Source: Strix aluco
Lineage: Eukaryota > Chordata > Aves > Strigiformes > Strigidae
Reading direction: 5' to 3'
Assembly: GCF_031877795.1 (NCBI RefSeq)
Contig: NC_133933.1
Span: forward strand, 64,120,984-64,184,983
Length of the DNA: 64,000 nt
The notes under the pieces were generated by a model, which was not told the origin of the DNA, searched no databases, and saw nothing but the letters and a program-made list of their open reading frames with translations. Positions 1 to 12,500 of the stretch are shown piece after piece. A program made the position numbers and the translations under genes. How positions within the stretch are numbered: the first letter of the stretch is position 1; the number at the start of each line of letters is the position of its first letter.

Positions 1-1429
1 TAACGCAGTGACACAGAGAAGCCCTATAACAAAAGTAATCTGTGCCTGACTTAGAGTGACTGAATAAGCCATCGTTTCAGCTCCTCAGTGTTGCATTCTA
101 ATAGCTTCCCTTTTATTGCCCTGTTCTTTATTTCCCTTCATGTATTCATCAAGCCAATTAAAAAGAAAAAAAAAAATCAAAATAAAACCTACTTCAACAC
201 AACACTCTGGCTTCCTAGCATGTGATACACAGAGCATGCCAGCAAGCCTCAAAGGAACCTGATCTATCAGTGATGGTAATGGGGGGGAGTGGGGGGGCAG
301 GGGCTTTTCATAACAGTGCATCAAGAATAAAGAGGGAGTATCTACAAAGCAAATGCCAATTCCTGAGATGCACCTGCAGTAGAAATAGGAAGGTAGAATG
401 GCTCACCCTATTTCATCATGCCTGCATGAATCACTGAGAGGGGGACTTTCCTATGGAGCAGGTGATGAATGGACATAGAGACTGCAGCTGTAGGGACCAA
501 ATATAATCTTTGGAAAGCCAGAGGAGATCAGGGAACTGCAGACTGCAGCAGTGTCTTATGGTATGTCACAAAAATAAAGTAAATGTGAAACAGATTCTTT
601 CTGCAATAGAAATCACCTGGGACTGTAAAACAGTGGATTTGAGCAAACTAGCAGGAGGAATATTCATTGTAATTCCCTGAGGAACCAGACAGTACACCCA
701 CAGGCAGCCAGGAAAGACACTTTGAATCATCAAAGAATTTGAGTCTTGAGAGCAATGCAGAGACGTGAAAAAGCAAGTTATGCTGTGTCCAATTGCTCAT
801 AGTACAGATGCAATGAGCAGTACCCAGAGGTGGACTTAGTTTCAACTGTGACTGATCTCAAGAGCTGTAATTTTAATAATTCTCAGCTCTCTGTTGTGGA
901 CAGCAATAACTGGAAGGAATCCTGCTATAGCTTGAAATTTACTGCACAGCCCCAAAATAAAATGTTTCTAAAGAAATTGCTTTCTCACACAAGAAGGCAA
1001 AAGGTACATGGAGACATTAGGCAGTGCATCAAGAGATTCCAAGCTCCAGAGCCAGTTCTGCAATTTTAGCTCTAAAGAAAAATCTCTCCCTCCAAAGTAC
1101 ATGAGCTCCAAAGTACATGAGCTAACTTTAAGAGAAAATGTGGGAGTCTTCTGGCTATACTTTGTCACCCTGAGCGATGCAAGATGGTATCACATACTAC
1201 TTACTGTTGGAGAACATATTGCTAGACTTGAGCACATGTAACACCTTCCTTCCTTTTCTGCTAAAATAGATGGGTAAATTAAGTACAAAACTAAATGTCC
1301 TGCCAAAGTCGTTCCTCAGACAGTATAGTTAATGACTTGCAGTAATAACCAGAATTGACCTGTGTCGGTTCATCCTCTTTCACTCTTTTTTCAAAAGGTT
1401 GAGACTTGGCTAGTTTGTTGTCATGAGTG
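1..1429. other. upstream intergenic DNA, no gene seen
   Basis: I see no coding gene here; the short open frames have no recognisable protein content or splice context. There is a G-rich run at about 278-302 and a perfect 16-bp unit repeated twice in tandem at 1091-1122. The 3' end of TULP4 would be expected upstream by synteny, but nothing here lets me assign it. Confidence 0.5.
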
Positions 1430-2760
1430 GCATAGAGCAGGCTGAAGAGAATTCCAGCCAACTGGTGTGCATTTCTGATGAATTTATATAGTCTGAGAAA
1501 TTTCAGGAGCCCGAGAAAATGTTTAGCTAACAAAATTTGAAAAAAGGAAGTAGGTAGCAGGCCAGCCATGCTGACCCCGGCATCAGGCAAAATAATAAAA
1601 AGGATGATATAGGAGTCAGTTAAAAACTGGAATGTAAGGATGTAAACCATGAAAAAGTAATTTTAGGTGATATGTTATAATGGAGAAAAACCAGATTGTA
1701 TCCTTCTGTGTCCTTTGACACCATTATTTGAGGTTATTACCTCAATCTGTAGATAAAATTTCATTCGTAGGGCATTTGATGAAATACTGCCTGGGGTTCC
1801 AATAAAGAAATTAGCAATAACTAATGTGAACGAGGTGTGCTTTAAATGGATTACAAATGAACCGAGAGATCTCACAAAGTAGCCTGTGATGTGGAATCAT
1901 CACTGAGTGTTTCTGATAGGATTCTGCAGAGAAGGGTACTAGATCTGACAGCAAACAGGACTCAAAAGCAAACACAGGACTGTGGTTGACCAAATCTGGA
2001 CATGGCACAAAACTGCCAGAAAGCACTAACCTCAAATAGCACTAAGGACAAGGCAGTGTAGCATTACAGACAAAATGCATTTTTAATATAGGCAAATATG
2101 AAGTTTTGTGTTTAGGAGCAAGGAATATGAACATGTCTTCAAAATCAGTAATTTAGCTCTGAAAGCTGCAGATTTGGAGGCACAGGTCAGGGCAGACAAG
2201 CATCTCAATGTGATATGTTAGCAATCCCGAGATCTTCTTGCAAAAAGAGCTAATACAATCCTCAGATTGGTAAGCAGGGCAGTGGAAGGAGGGAAGTGAC
2301 CTCACCTGAAAAAATACTGGGTCTGCTTCTGCTGTCCAGCTTTTTAAACTGTCTTGGAAGAAGTGAGAGTGTTGAAAATCTATGAAGTTCAAAAACTGAA
2401 GAAAATGCCTCACAGCAAGAGATTTGTCTGTTTAGCTTATTTCAGAGAAGAGCATAATTAAATAATTCTCACTATCTTAAAAAACTTAACAGAACTAAAA
2501 TACTGGTATCAAAAGGCACTTTAATTTAGCAGGGAAAGGCACAAGCACTAATGACTAGATGCTGAAGCCAAGTACCAAAAGAAGCAAGGCACATTTAATG
2601 ATGAAAATTATCAATGATAGAACAAGCTCAAAGAAGTTGTGGAGTCTCTCTTCACAACAAAGAAGTTGTGAAGTGTTCCAATCAAGACTGCTTTAGTTAA
2701 ATGCATTTGGATAGATGTAGAGGTAAATGTGTGAAACATGAAATGACCAAAGGCAAATTG
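1430..2760 (+). mobile_element. ancient CR1-type LINE fragment
   Basis: The stretch follows, from memory, the 3' half of old amniote CR1 elements over about 1.3 kb. It starts with a degraded reverse-transcriptase region: around 1585-1640 it resembles the 'gcaaaataatgga..gggactcaattaa' part, and around 1770-1850 the 'ggcatttga..aaattagcaa..aaatggatta' part. It then runs through the UTR-proximal segments near 1890-1960, 2240-2340, 2420-2450 and 2530-2690. Divergence and indels are heavy, so this is an old, inactive copy. The 5' limit is uncertain, and the 3' tail repeat is not clear. Confidence 0.6.
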
Positions 2761-3465
2761 GCTCCACAGGCATAGGTCAGTATTTGCCAAGGTCTTGGTG
2801 CCCCCATCAGCCAGATGATGATCTGGCTGGAGGACACTCCTGCTCCTTCACGGTCTGCATACTCAGGTTTCTTGCTTTCCTACAAAGGGAGGAGAAGTGA
2901 GGGCCTGAGGATGAGGGAGGAGTCCCTGTCTTTTGTGGGCTCAAGATTTAGCCACACATGTGCCTAGGCCCAGGAGCTTAAAAATATGCCTGAGTCCTGC
3001 AAATGGCTGAGTAGGAAACACAGTTTGTGCAAGCAAGAGCTAATTCACTCTAGTGGGCTGCAAACACATGCTGCAAAACCTATATTATCTATGTTTTTCT
3101 ATTACTTTGAAAAAAAAGCCATGCTATTTATAACTGGGTGTTCAGCTTTGTGGTTCAGACCAGAAATGACTGTCTGGAAAAAGGAGATTCCAAGCACAGA
3201 ATAGGACCCTGGTGATACTGCATGTTTCCAGTTAGATTTAACAGTATCTAAAGGTTCTTACCATGACTGTATGTGTGACTGTGTATGCAGGCAATAAGCT
3301 GCTTCTAAAAGGAGAGGAGAAGTTTTCCAAAATGTCTGGCACTTTTCACTATTTCCATGTTAGTTTTAATTGCTTCCCTTGAGATGTACAGAAAACAGTT
3401 CAGAACAGAAGTATTATAAATAATGGAAAAGTATTATGAAGTCTTCTACCTGAATAATAACATAC
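2761..3465. other. intergenic DNA, no gene seen
   Basis: There is no recognisable gene, RNA or repeat between the ancient CR1 and the LTR fossil. An inverted motif near 2808-2835 (agccagatgatgatctggct) is a short palindrome-like hairpin. Confidence 0.4.
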
Positions 3466-4360
3466 TGTATGGGGTGCAGGTGCCCAGGTGCTGGCAGGGG
3501 GGGCTGCAGGAGTGGCCTCTGTGGGAAAAGGCTGCAGCTGCCCTGTGCTGGACACAGATGGTTTCAGCCAACTCCAAAATGGACCCAGCACAGGACACAG
3601 CTCAGCCCATCAGCAAAGCTGGTGATGCCTCTGTGGAAACATATTTAAGAAAGGAGAGAAACAGGAGAAGGGAACAAAAAGAGTGAGAAACAGCAGGGGA
3701 ACACCGAGGTCAGAGGAGGTGCTTCATGGTGGGGCAGGAACCCCCCACCGCCAAGAGACTGTGCGGCCTGTGGAGGACACACATGCACACACGCCCTGGA
3801 GGGACTGCAACTTATGACTAAGTCCATGCTGGAGCAGGTACACCCCAAAAGAGTCAGCAGCCTGTGGAGGACCCACACCAGAACGTAGGAAAAGACTGAG
3901 AAGGAAGGAGCAACAGAGAGAAACCTCTGTTACCTGATTGCAGCCCCATCACTACCTGTGGCATCACTGAAGGGACTGGGTGTAACTTGCAGTGATAATC
4001 AGGGTGGGGGATTGGCAGGAGAGGTGCTTGGATGAAGGTAAGCCTGAGAAAGATGGAGAAAAGGTGGTTTTCTTAAGTGTGTGTTTGGTTGGGGTTTTTT
4101 TGTTTTTGTTTCCCAGAATCCAAATCAGTACTCAAATATTTACCTCAACTGACAATAAATTAAGTCTCTGAGTAAAGTCTGGTTTGCCCCCAGCAGTAAC
4201 TGGTAAGTGATCTCCCTGTCTTTTTCTCTTCCCATGTTGCTTTTTTGCTCCTGTTCTTTTTATTTTCTCCCCTGTCCAGCCAGTTGCAGGGCAGGGTGGG
4301 GGAGTGAACAAGTGGTTGGGTGGGAGTTTGGCTGCCCATCCAGGGTCAACCCGCCATACA
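3466..4360 (+). mobile_element. solo LTR of an avian endogenous retrovirus (fossil)
   Basis: This looks like a lone LTR of a long-R avian ERV family, probably ERVL-like; the family call is from memory. In + orientation there is a TATA-like catatttaaga near 3640. Imperfect repeats of a 'cctgtggaggacccac..ctggagcag' unit lie at about 3766-3880. An aataaa signal follows at 4155, then the U5 part with 'gtaactggtaagtgatctcc' and the terminal 'cagggtcaacccgccataca'. No internal retroviral region is attached on either side. The 3' end is well placed; the 5' end is approximate. The copy is moderately diverged and old. Confidence 0.65.
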
Positions 4361-7300
4361 TTTTTAGTCTGAGGTGATATAATTTGCATGAATATTAGTC
4401 AGTCTTAAATATTCTTGAGAGATGAGATTATATGTCACGAGAGACCTGACTTTCAACCGAAGGGTAATAGGCATCTTAAAACAAAGATATTTAGCTTAAA
4501 ATAGATACAATAAAACTGTCAGGATATGACATTACATCTATTTTCTCAAACATTATGAAACTTTTTAGAAAAATACAGCTATGTGTTTTGAACATTGTGT
4601 TTAAAATTTTCTCTAAAGTACACTTGCACCAATATGCTTTGTGAGAACTGAAAAGATGGTGATCTATTTCATTTACTAAGGTAACCAAAATACAAAAAGT
4701 AAGCAGTATTTAAAAACATGCAGTTATTCTTAAGTCTTCATAAGTTATCTAGATATCACAAGTAGTTGAATTTTTATTTCCCTTACAAGTATTCCTTTTA
4801 ATACAAGTGGGATATTTAAGCTAATATATGCCACTAGTAATTATAGTTGACATTTGAAAGCCAATAATCACACTGGAACACCATATTAAAATGTTAATTT
4901 ATATATAGGGTAAGCAACCTAGTCATGCTCCCAATTAGGCCATTTCCATCTTCCCATTGCTTTTGACATGACAGTCGAGAAGAGCTTCCCAGCCGTATTA
5001 AGACATACACAAGAGTGTGAATCGGGTGCGATTAGGGTTTCCTCTTTGTCATCCTTGAAATCACCTCACAGGAGATTCTTCTTAAATTTTGATCAAAAGA
5101 GATTATAAATCTTATTTTATTTTCTCGTCCTCACATCTCTTCAAAACAGGATAGATTCAGGGAAAGTTCATCTCCAAAGATACAAAGAGAGGGTGATGAG
5201 TCTTTCTTGCTGCTGCTGTGAGGGTCAGGACTCCCAGCTGCAGCCAGCTGTGTAGAACTTTATTCCTTCCAGCGATGACAAGAACAGCTGTGGCTCCGAA
5301 GCCCCTGTCAGCTCAAAGATGATTTTTTATGGATGATCTGTCAGTGGCTGTCCCAGCTTATGTCTCTGTGCCACCTCTTCAAATAAATGAGAAGCCGCCT
5401 TGCTTCATGGTGAGCGCCCCATTCCTGCTGAGCTCCCCGAGCCGTTCCGTCCCCAGCACGCTGCTGTGATCCTCTGCACGTGCAGCAAGGGCTATGTGGC
5501 AATGGCTGTCATCACATAACTGGTTAGCTGTGACAAAGGAGGTTTCTGGCAGGAGGAGACAGTCAAGCCATGATGGCCTGTTGTAAGGCAGGGTTTATTC
5601 TCTTCCAGACTCAAGGTAGCAGTGAAGAAGAGGGCAGGGTGGACCAAAGTCCTGAGGCTTCTGTGGGGCTCAGCAGAGTATTTACTCACGCAGTTTGGGG
5701 ATACTGAACGACTCAGAGGTGTATTTGCAGGTGTATCAGCAGCAGACTCTCATCTTGGGAGAGTCAGTATGGAGGTGTGCTTGTTTCTGTGCCATCTGAC
5801 CTGTCAGTCCTTAACTCCACTTCTCAGCCAGCAGCTGCCACTGCTGCCTTTCTCCAGCTCAAAACAGTTTTGAAGGAGAAAGTATTTGCTAAGCAGCTGA
5901 ACTTTTGCTAGTTTGTGGGTTTTATTCCTTTGCTGAAAAAAGAGGGACTTGAGTTGGCAGTGTTTATTCCCTTAACTTCTCAGCACCAGCTGCTATTGCT
6001 TCTGTGAGAGCCCACAGTAATAATCCTGGTGCTTTTAAGTGGATTGCCAAGCTTTATATTTAGCTACTATCACAATTAAATATGTGTGGCTGATGCTGTA
6101 AAAGGATAACTATACACAGGGAAGAATCAGGAAGAAAAATTATGTGGGGGACTTCTGTTAAGCTCCACCCTCAAAATAAACTCTGTCCATGTGACATGAT
6201 ACAATGAATGCGTTGAACAGATGTTGAGTTTGATCATGTCTTAGTCTTAGACTCTTGGGGCTTTTCTCTCCCTCATGAAGTCCAGAAATATTCGGGGTAT
6301 GAACTGAGTTCCAGATGCTTAAATTCTGAGATTTATAGGACTCTCAGTATTACTTTAGATTAGTTCTCAGATGTGGTTTGATGCTGCCTCTCTTTTAATA
6401 TGTGCTGTGAAATGCAGCAAACCAAGGTTGACAGAGAAGGTGCCGTGCTTGGATGGATGAGTTAGGGTGCCCTGAAATGAACGGGTCAAGTCATACCCCA
6501 GTGCAGGTAATTTGTTGGTTGTTCTTGCAGTTTGTTTGCAAAGCTGTCTATGAAACCTTGACCTCCCTTTGCTTTTACTGAAGTCATGCTTCCTGCAGAA
6601 CCAAATGCTTTTCTGTGCCAGCCCAATCTGTGCCGTGACTGCACTGGACAGGAAAGAAGGACAAGCCATAAAGGTAGGTCTGTTAGCATCTGCAGGGCTA
6701 GGGGTAAGTGAACAGCTAATTGAAATGTCCCATTCATTAGGTTTTGACAAAAGAAAATAGATTGGCCATTTTAATAGAAATGCCTGTTTAATATTAAAAG
6801 TTTGTTTTAATATTTTTCTCATTTAATAAAAAACCTGGAAATTTCTTTGAAGAAAACGTTTAGATGGAAGCTAATATTTTTTCCTTAAAAATGTTAGCTA
6901 GGAATTGCTACTGCATAGCAAGCACAGCACTTTTTAAAAAAGCAGCAGGCCAGACTTGTAACTACAGTATGGTTTTCTCAAAGTCACTTTCAGTTTGCTG
7001 AGCTTCACAAACCACCATTGTCCTTAGCCCTTGGGTGTTTTCTCAGCTGCAAAAGGCACGGCTGGTGCAGCTCTGCATGCTTCCAGTGTCTGGTCATTGC
7101 CCTGTCAGAGGAGGCCATGCACTGAAAACGTTTGATTTGCACACTGGTACGTGCGTGTATTGCTTGTTTTATTGACATGTTAAAGTGTTCTGGAGACTCA
7201 AAATAGTTTCTTGACCTTTTTAAATTCTTTGAGTGTTTAATACGGACCGTGACAGGAATATGCAATTATTAGCTTGTGTCTTCACACAAACTTCACTATT

Positions 7301-8489
7301 CACAACCCTAGTAATTTTAATCCTGTAATGTCTGGTAATTATTAGTTGAAACACTGTCTGGTTTTATTGATAGTGGAAGTTGGTGCATTGATGTATGGTA
7401 AGCGCTAACACCTTCTCTGTGTGAGTAACCTGCAGGCCTGACTGCCAGCCTTCCATAGCGGGTGTGATTTCCTCCTGCAGCACTGGAGCTGTAGGGGACA
7501 GACATAGTTTGAGGTTGGTCTGGATAATGTTCAGCACAACAGGGAGGAAACTAGATTGCATCTCTGAAATGGTGCTGCTTTGGGCCCTCAAGCAAACTCT
7601 GGTTTGGTTGGGGGTTTTTTTTGAGAAATAAATGCAATAGAGGTCATTTAGTTGTAAGTAATTAAATGGTAATCAGTTTTTAATCTTTGAGCTGATTTTT
7701 TTATTACTTTGCTACACTAATTGCATAACTCCCAGCAGTGAATGCTTTTTTACTCAACTGAAGCCTTAAATGTTTTATTTCCTCCTTTCTGTAAATATTT
7801 AAAGATCCCATTGATAATTCCTACCTCTGAGCCTGAGAGCTGGAAGCAGCACATTCTTCACACATAACAAGGGATTTTAATTCTTGTTTTGAGCGAAAAC
7901 ATAGCTAAATCTTAATCACAATGAAATATTTACCCTTAAATAAACACTTCCAGTCAAATCCTACATGATTATATCAGCCACATGTACTGTAACAAGCAGG
8001 GTGCTGGCAAGTAATAACATACAGACAGTCACAGAAGTGCGAGGGAGCTGCTGAGCCTGTCCTGACGTTCCAAAGTAGCCATTCAGAAGCTGGTTGAGCC
8101 TTACCCTAATGCTGGCTGGGCTCTTCACTCCTCTTTGGAGACCGCTCCAGAGCAACAGTCCTGTGATTGTTAGGAACCTTCTAGTCTCCAGCCTACATGT
8201 GCATGGGGCTTTTATCCTGCTGCTATGGCTTCTCAGGCTTAGAAATACTCAGAGTTACGAAACAGAAATTCTCAGTCAGAGGTGATCCTTCCTCTCTGTC
8301 TCTCTCCCACCTGCCAGGGGAGATATATTGTCCCTCTCCCACTGCACCACTGGGAATAACCTCTTGTCACCACATGAGATGGCAAAGTGGGCTTATAAGT
8401 GAAACTGCATGTTCTAGTCTTAGTATGTGATAAAATACAGACTAAGGGCAAGGCTGGGAAATAACCCAGCTCAACTTCCTGAAAGTGAA
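4361..8489. other. intergenic DNA upstream of TMEM181, no gene seen
   Basis: I find no supported gene. Open frames of up to 151 codons (for example 6367-6822 on the minus strand) lack recognisable domains and splice context. The 4920-5130 and 5270-5460 stretches look unlike repeats and could be regulatory or part of an unannotated transcript (aataaa at 5383), but this cannot be decided here. Confidence 0.4.
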
Positions 8490-8970
8490 TAGGGAACATA
8501 TTTTCATGAGAGGGGCCGTATAGCAGACTTCTATATTTATACTCTCTAGAAACAATTATGACGTATCGATAGTAACGTATTTTCATATTTAATATGGATA
8601 CCGTCATTGCCATTAATTCGTACAAATTATTAAGTTTTGAATTGATAGAATGCTTTAAAACAGAGTTTAAATGTGAATTTGTTTATGACGAAAAGTTTAA
8701 TAGAGATGAAGCTAACATGACGCTCTGCAAATTGGCTGGAGCTCAGCAGAAGCCACTCCGAAAATCTAAACAGCTTCATTCTTAATGTTCGACCATTTAT
8801 GGCATTACAACCGTGAAAAGTGGATTTAGCGCAGGATTTCTTTTCTGCATATGTTCGGCCTTCTTTGGTGATGCAAACTGGCCCCATGTAGCGTGGATAA
8901 AAGAGACGATAAAAATCAGGACATTAATGTTAAACAGAGCTGGTATGTTTTTAAGAACAAAACGGGTTTA
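8490..8970. promoter_or_regulatory. candidate conserved non-coding element upstream of TMEM181
   Basis: This AT-rich block sits directly upstream of the TMEM181 CpG island. It keeps an unusual number of CpGs for its base composition (tacg, tcga, cgta and similar around 8555-8620, 8680-8760 and 8795-8905). It lacks repeat signatures and long homopolymers. Retained CpGs in AT-rich DNA often mark selection or lack of germline methylation, so an enhancer-like role is possible. This is inference only; no alignment was available. Confidence 0.3.
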
Positions 8971-9341
8971 TTTTTTAAAAAATGAGATGTTTCCAGCAGC
9001 GGTAATGCGAGGGCTTTGCTCACGTCCCTGCGGGCCGGCGGGGAGCGGGCAGCGCCAGGCCGGGCCGGAGACTGGGCCGGGGGGAGACGCGGCCGCCCGG
9101 CACCGGCTGCCCGGGGGTGCTGAGAGGCTTTCGGCACCGCAGACGGAGCCCCCGGCGCTGCCGCCGGCTCCGCACCCACACCTGCCCTCGCACCCTTCCC
9201 TCAGCACCGCCCGCGGGGAGGCGGCGGTGGCGACGGCCTCCCCCGGGCGGTGGCGGCGGGCGCCGGCCGCCCCTCTCCGTGGTGCTGAAGCGGCTCCCGC
9301 CGCCTCCGCGGGCGCGGGCCCCGCACGGAGGGCCCGCCCCT

Positions 9342-9362
9342 GCCGCCGCCGCCGCCGCCGCT
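9342..9362 (+). repeat. GCC trinucleotide run
   Basis: A pure GCC repeat of about six to seven units lies 100 bases upstream of the TMEM181 start codon, probably in the promoter or 5' UTR. Such runs vary in length between individuals. Confidence 0.8.
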
Positions 9363-9425
9363 GCGGCTCCTGCGCCGCCCCCGCCCCGCGGCCGCGCAGC
9401 GCCGGGCGGGCTCTGGCGGGGCGCC

Positions 9426-9446
9426 ATGGCGGCGCGCGGGGCCTGA
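9426..9446 (+). CDS. short upstream ORF before TMEM181
   Basis: ATG followed by five codons and TGA (peptide MAARGA) ends 16 bases before the TMEM181 ATG. The start context has G at -3 and G at +4, so it should be recognised if transcripts begin upstream of 9426. It would act as a translational brake or reinitiation point rather than make a functional peptide. Confidence 0.4.
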   Translation: MAARGA

Positions 9447-9462
9447 GGCGGCGCGGGACGGC

Positions 9463-9593
9463 ATGGAGGCGGATTTCGCCGCCTTCGGGAGCCCGCTCTG
9501 CGGCGAGGTCAAGCGGTTCTGCAGGCGGGTGCGGGAGACCTACCGGGAGATCAAGGAGGACCTCACCCCCTACAAGGATGACCGCTACTACCG
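9463..9593 (+). CDS. TMEM181: TMEM181 coding exon 1 (long form)
   Basis: It encodes residues 1-44 (MEADFAAF.. to ..DDRYYR), matching the human N-terminus. The ATG has G at -3 and G at +4. The exon ends after two bases of the R44 codon at a gtacgg donor, which is a slightly weak donor. Confidence 0.9.
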
Positions 9594-12500
9594 GTACGGC
9601 CGCGGGCGCGGCTCCCCCCGGGGCCCAGGGCCCTGCCCGCCCGCGGGGGCTCCGCCCCGCCTTCCGCCGGGGTGGCCTCCGCGGCGCCCGGGGGGGACCG
9701 GGCCGTCCCCGGGACGGGGGGAGGGGGCGAGCGGGGACCGGCACAAAGAAATCCGGGGCCGGGCTCCACGCGACGGCCCCCGGCCGTGCCCCCGGGAGCA
9801 GCCGCCCCAGCCCCGGGGCCGTGGGCCGGCGGGCGGCGCCGAGGGCGGCCGGGCCCCGGGCGGGGCGCGGCGCGGCGGCTGGGGCTGCCTGGACTGCCCG
9901 GGGGGACGCGGTGGGGCAGCGGCTCCGTTCCTGCCCTCGGGTATTCATGTCCTCACGCTGCCATAAAGGCGATCGCCATTTGCGTGCCTCTGCGCTGCGC
10001 CTTTTCCACGGCCGTAGCAAGGGGGAGCGTGGCCTAAGGCAGCCGCGAAACAGTCCTGGGAGAGTGACACACCTGGCCAGGAAAGCGGGGCGGTGGGTGA
10101 AGGGTGAGGTCGAAAGGGGCTGATGTACCCTGTAGGCTACGCCCATGCTGCTTCTGCGCCTGTTTCCACGTCTTCTGTTTCCATGAATGACCAGTGATGG
10201 CTGGAGAGTATTAACGTTTTGAGATTACACAAGGCTAGGAAGGACTCCAAGGGCGTTGGAAGGCTGGGTTGTAAATTAAAAGCAAAGGTCTGAAAAAGAA
10301 GAATGACAATCAGGAGAAACGAATGCCAGGAACTACACAGAGAATGAATGCTATTGAGCCACACAAATACGGGTTGGGGAGCAAACAGGTACAAAACATT
10401 ATTGTAAAAAAGGGTGTGGGAATGATAATGCTTTACAAAACAACCTCTTTCAACAATGACATTGTCTTATACATGTGAAAGAGGTAAAATAATTTGGGGT
10501 GTATGGCAGAAGTACAGTTCATAAGATGTGAGAATTAGACCATCTACTTTAGTCACCACTCCAGACCTTAGCCAGAGCTGTGTCCAGTTCTGGGCACCAC
10601 ACTTCAAGGGCCTGCCTGTGGAAGAGTGCATAAGGACAGAGATACGGATAATCAAAAGCCTAGAAAACATAGCTGGGGGGAAAACTTGGGGTTGCTCCCC
10701 CAAAAGGAGAAATGTCCAAGTTGGAGGAATAGGAATTTCTGTAAAGGGAAACTTAATGTTCATCTTGGACAAAAGATTACAGAGTAATATTAATTGAAGC
10801 AATAGGAGTTCATATTAGACATTAAGAACAAACTTCTGAACAGGAAGGATGGTAAAACACTATAGAAAGGATTATCCAGGGAGACTGTAGCATCTCCATC
10901 ATTGGAGGTCTTTAAAAACTTTTGACAAACATGTGCCAAGAAAGACACAGATCTGGCAGATGCTCTCTTGAGACAGAAGGAAATATTAGGTACTTTGTGA
11001 GGTCTCTTCCAGCTCTATTTTACTATGAATCTGAGCATGAATACTTCTGTCTGTGCACAGTGCCCCAGTTCTTCTGCTTAGATCATTTGACTTCAGCACG
11101 CTGTGTCTGTTTTTCCCGGTGAAGGGGCAGGTGGTCTGTTAGATTGAATTCATCTCATTGTTCACAACAGCAAAGACTACGGAGCGTCACAGAGTTTGGA
11201 AACACTGCCTGACAGCTTGGCAGAGTTTAACACACCACGGTCCTTCCTGCCAAAACAGTGGCTCCTTGTGCCTAAGCATGGTGTGAGAAGCCATGGGAGG
11301 TGATAAGGGGTGATGGAAATGTACCTGTGTGCATCTGGCAGCGTGATAATGAATATTGGCACTAGAATGGAGAAGGAGGAGAGACATAAGCTTTGAATTA
11401 ACAAATAAGAGGTCCTGGGAGAGGCATTTGTTCAGCTTTGTTTCCAGAAGAAACTTGAGCTTTCCAAGGTAAATTGTTACTAACTCATTTTTATGACTTA
11501 AAGTGTGCATGGAGGGATTTTCTATATTGAAGAGAGAAGATGCTACTCCACTGAATCAAATGAGCTTGTAGCATTAGTGCTAGATTGTCCTTTCTTCAGT
11601 GAGAGTATCCCCCAGAGGTATCGACTGCAAGTGGTCTAAGAATTAAATGGAGTAATATTGGGCTTTTGGCAAGGAGATAACATTTTGTGACTTAAAAGTC
11701 ATGGTGGTAGTACTTCTCTGCATTCCCAAGATCTTAACCTGAGCGATCTGGCATAAAATAAGTTTACTGTTACTGTCACTGCATACCTGCTGTTCTGGTG
11801 AGCATTTCCCTTCAGCATTATGGGTGGATGGAGCAACGGCAGCTGCTTTTTAGATTCCTGGTAAGGAGGAGGGTTTCTTGATGCTAGCATGCATTCTTCT
11901 TACAGCCACACTTGTGGGAAGGAGAATTAGATACTTCATCCTCTTCTCTCTCTCTCTCTATTGTATTCAATACATTTGGTCAGGTTATAAATGAGCACGC
12001 TCGGGGATGTCATGGAGATACTTACTGGAAATTGGACCAAGGAAATGCTGTGTGGCTTGTCTTTACTTCAGACCAAGGAGGTTCTCTAAAATAATCAGGT
12101 TACTAAAAGCAAATAGTATCTTATACCAGACTAACAAAATGAAGAGACGGTAAAACCACATAAAAGCATGTTTTTTCCCTCTCACACACTGTATTCACAA
12201 ACATGAGACTATCTAGCACCACCAGCCTTAACTCTCCCCTCCCACTGGTTGAGCAAAGGCATTAGGCCATCAGGTGATGTTTCCATCACCTCTTCGGAAA
12301 TGGAGCAGCCTAGTCCATTAAGTGGTATGGAAGGAGAGGCCAGAGAGGGGAGCCCATGAGTTTACAAGTAATCAATATTTTCTAGAAAAAAAAAAAAATA
12401 ATTGGCTGCTGCGGTCTCACTCTCTGAGTGCCAACAGGAAAACTCAAAACTGGAAAGCTTTGGAGGAGAGCCGATACAGAAATGGAAAAACACCAAGCAG

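Larger units (their letters stand above)
9020..9970. promoter_or_regulatory. CpG island promoter of TMEM181 (long form)
   Basis: The stretch is very GC-rich and dense in CpG, spanning the first coding exon and about 440 bases upstream. It has a (GCC)n run at 9342-9362 and several GC-box-like stretches, and no obvious TATA box. A short upstream ORF precedes the start codon. The exact transcription start cannot be read from sequence. Confidence 0.8.

Noticed and set aside
2900-6200. Assignment of this region to the TULP4 3' UTR
   Set aside because: Synteny makes it conceivable, but no TULP4 coding sequence or diagnostic feature is visible.
6367-6822. Minus-strand 151-codon frame upstream of TMEM181
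   Set aside because: No recognisable motif and overlapping frames of similar length on both strands; looks like chance.
8813-10146. Long open frames of 392-436 codons on both strands over the first CpG island
   Set aside because: GC-rich islands lack stop codons by composition; the translations are low-complexity A/G/P/R. Only the TMEM181 exon 1 frame is supported.
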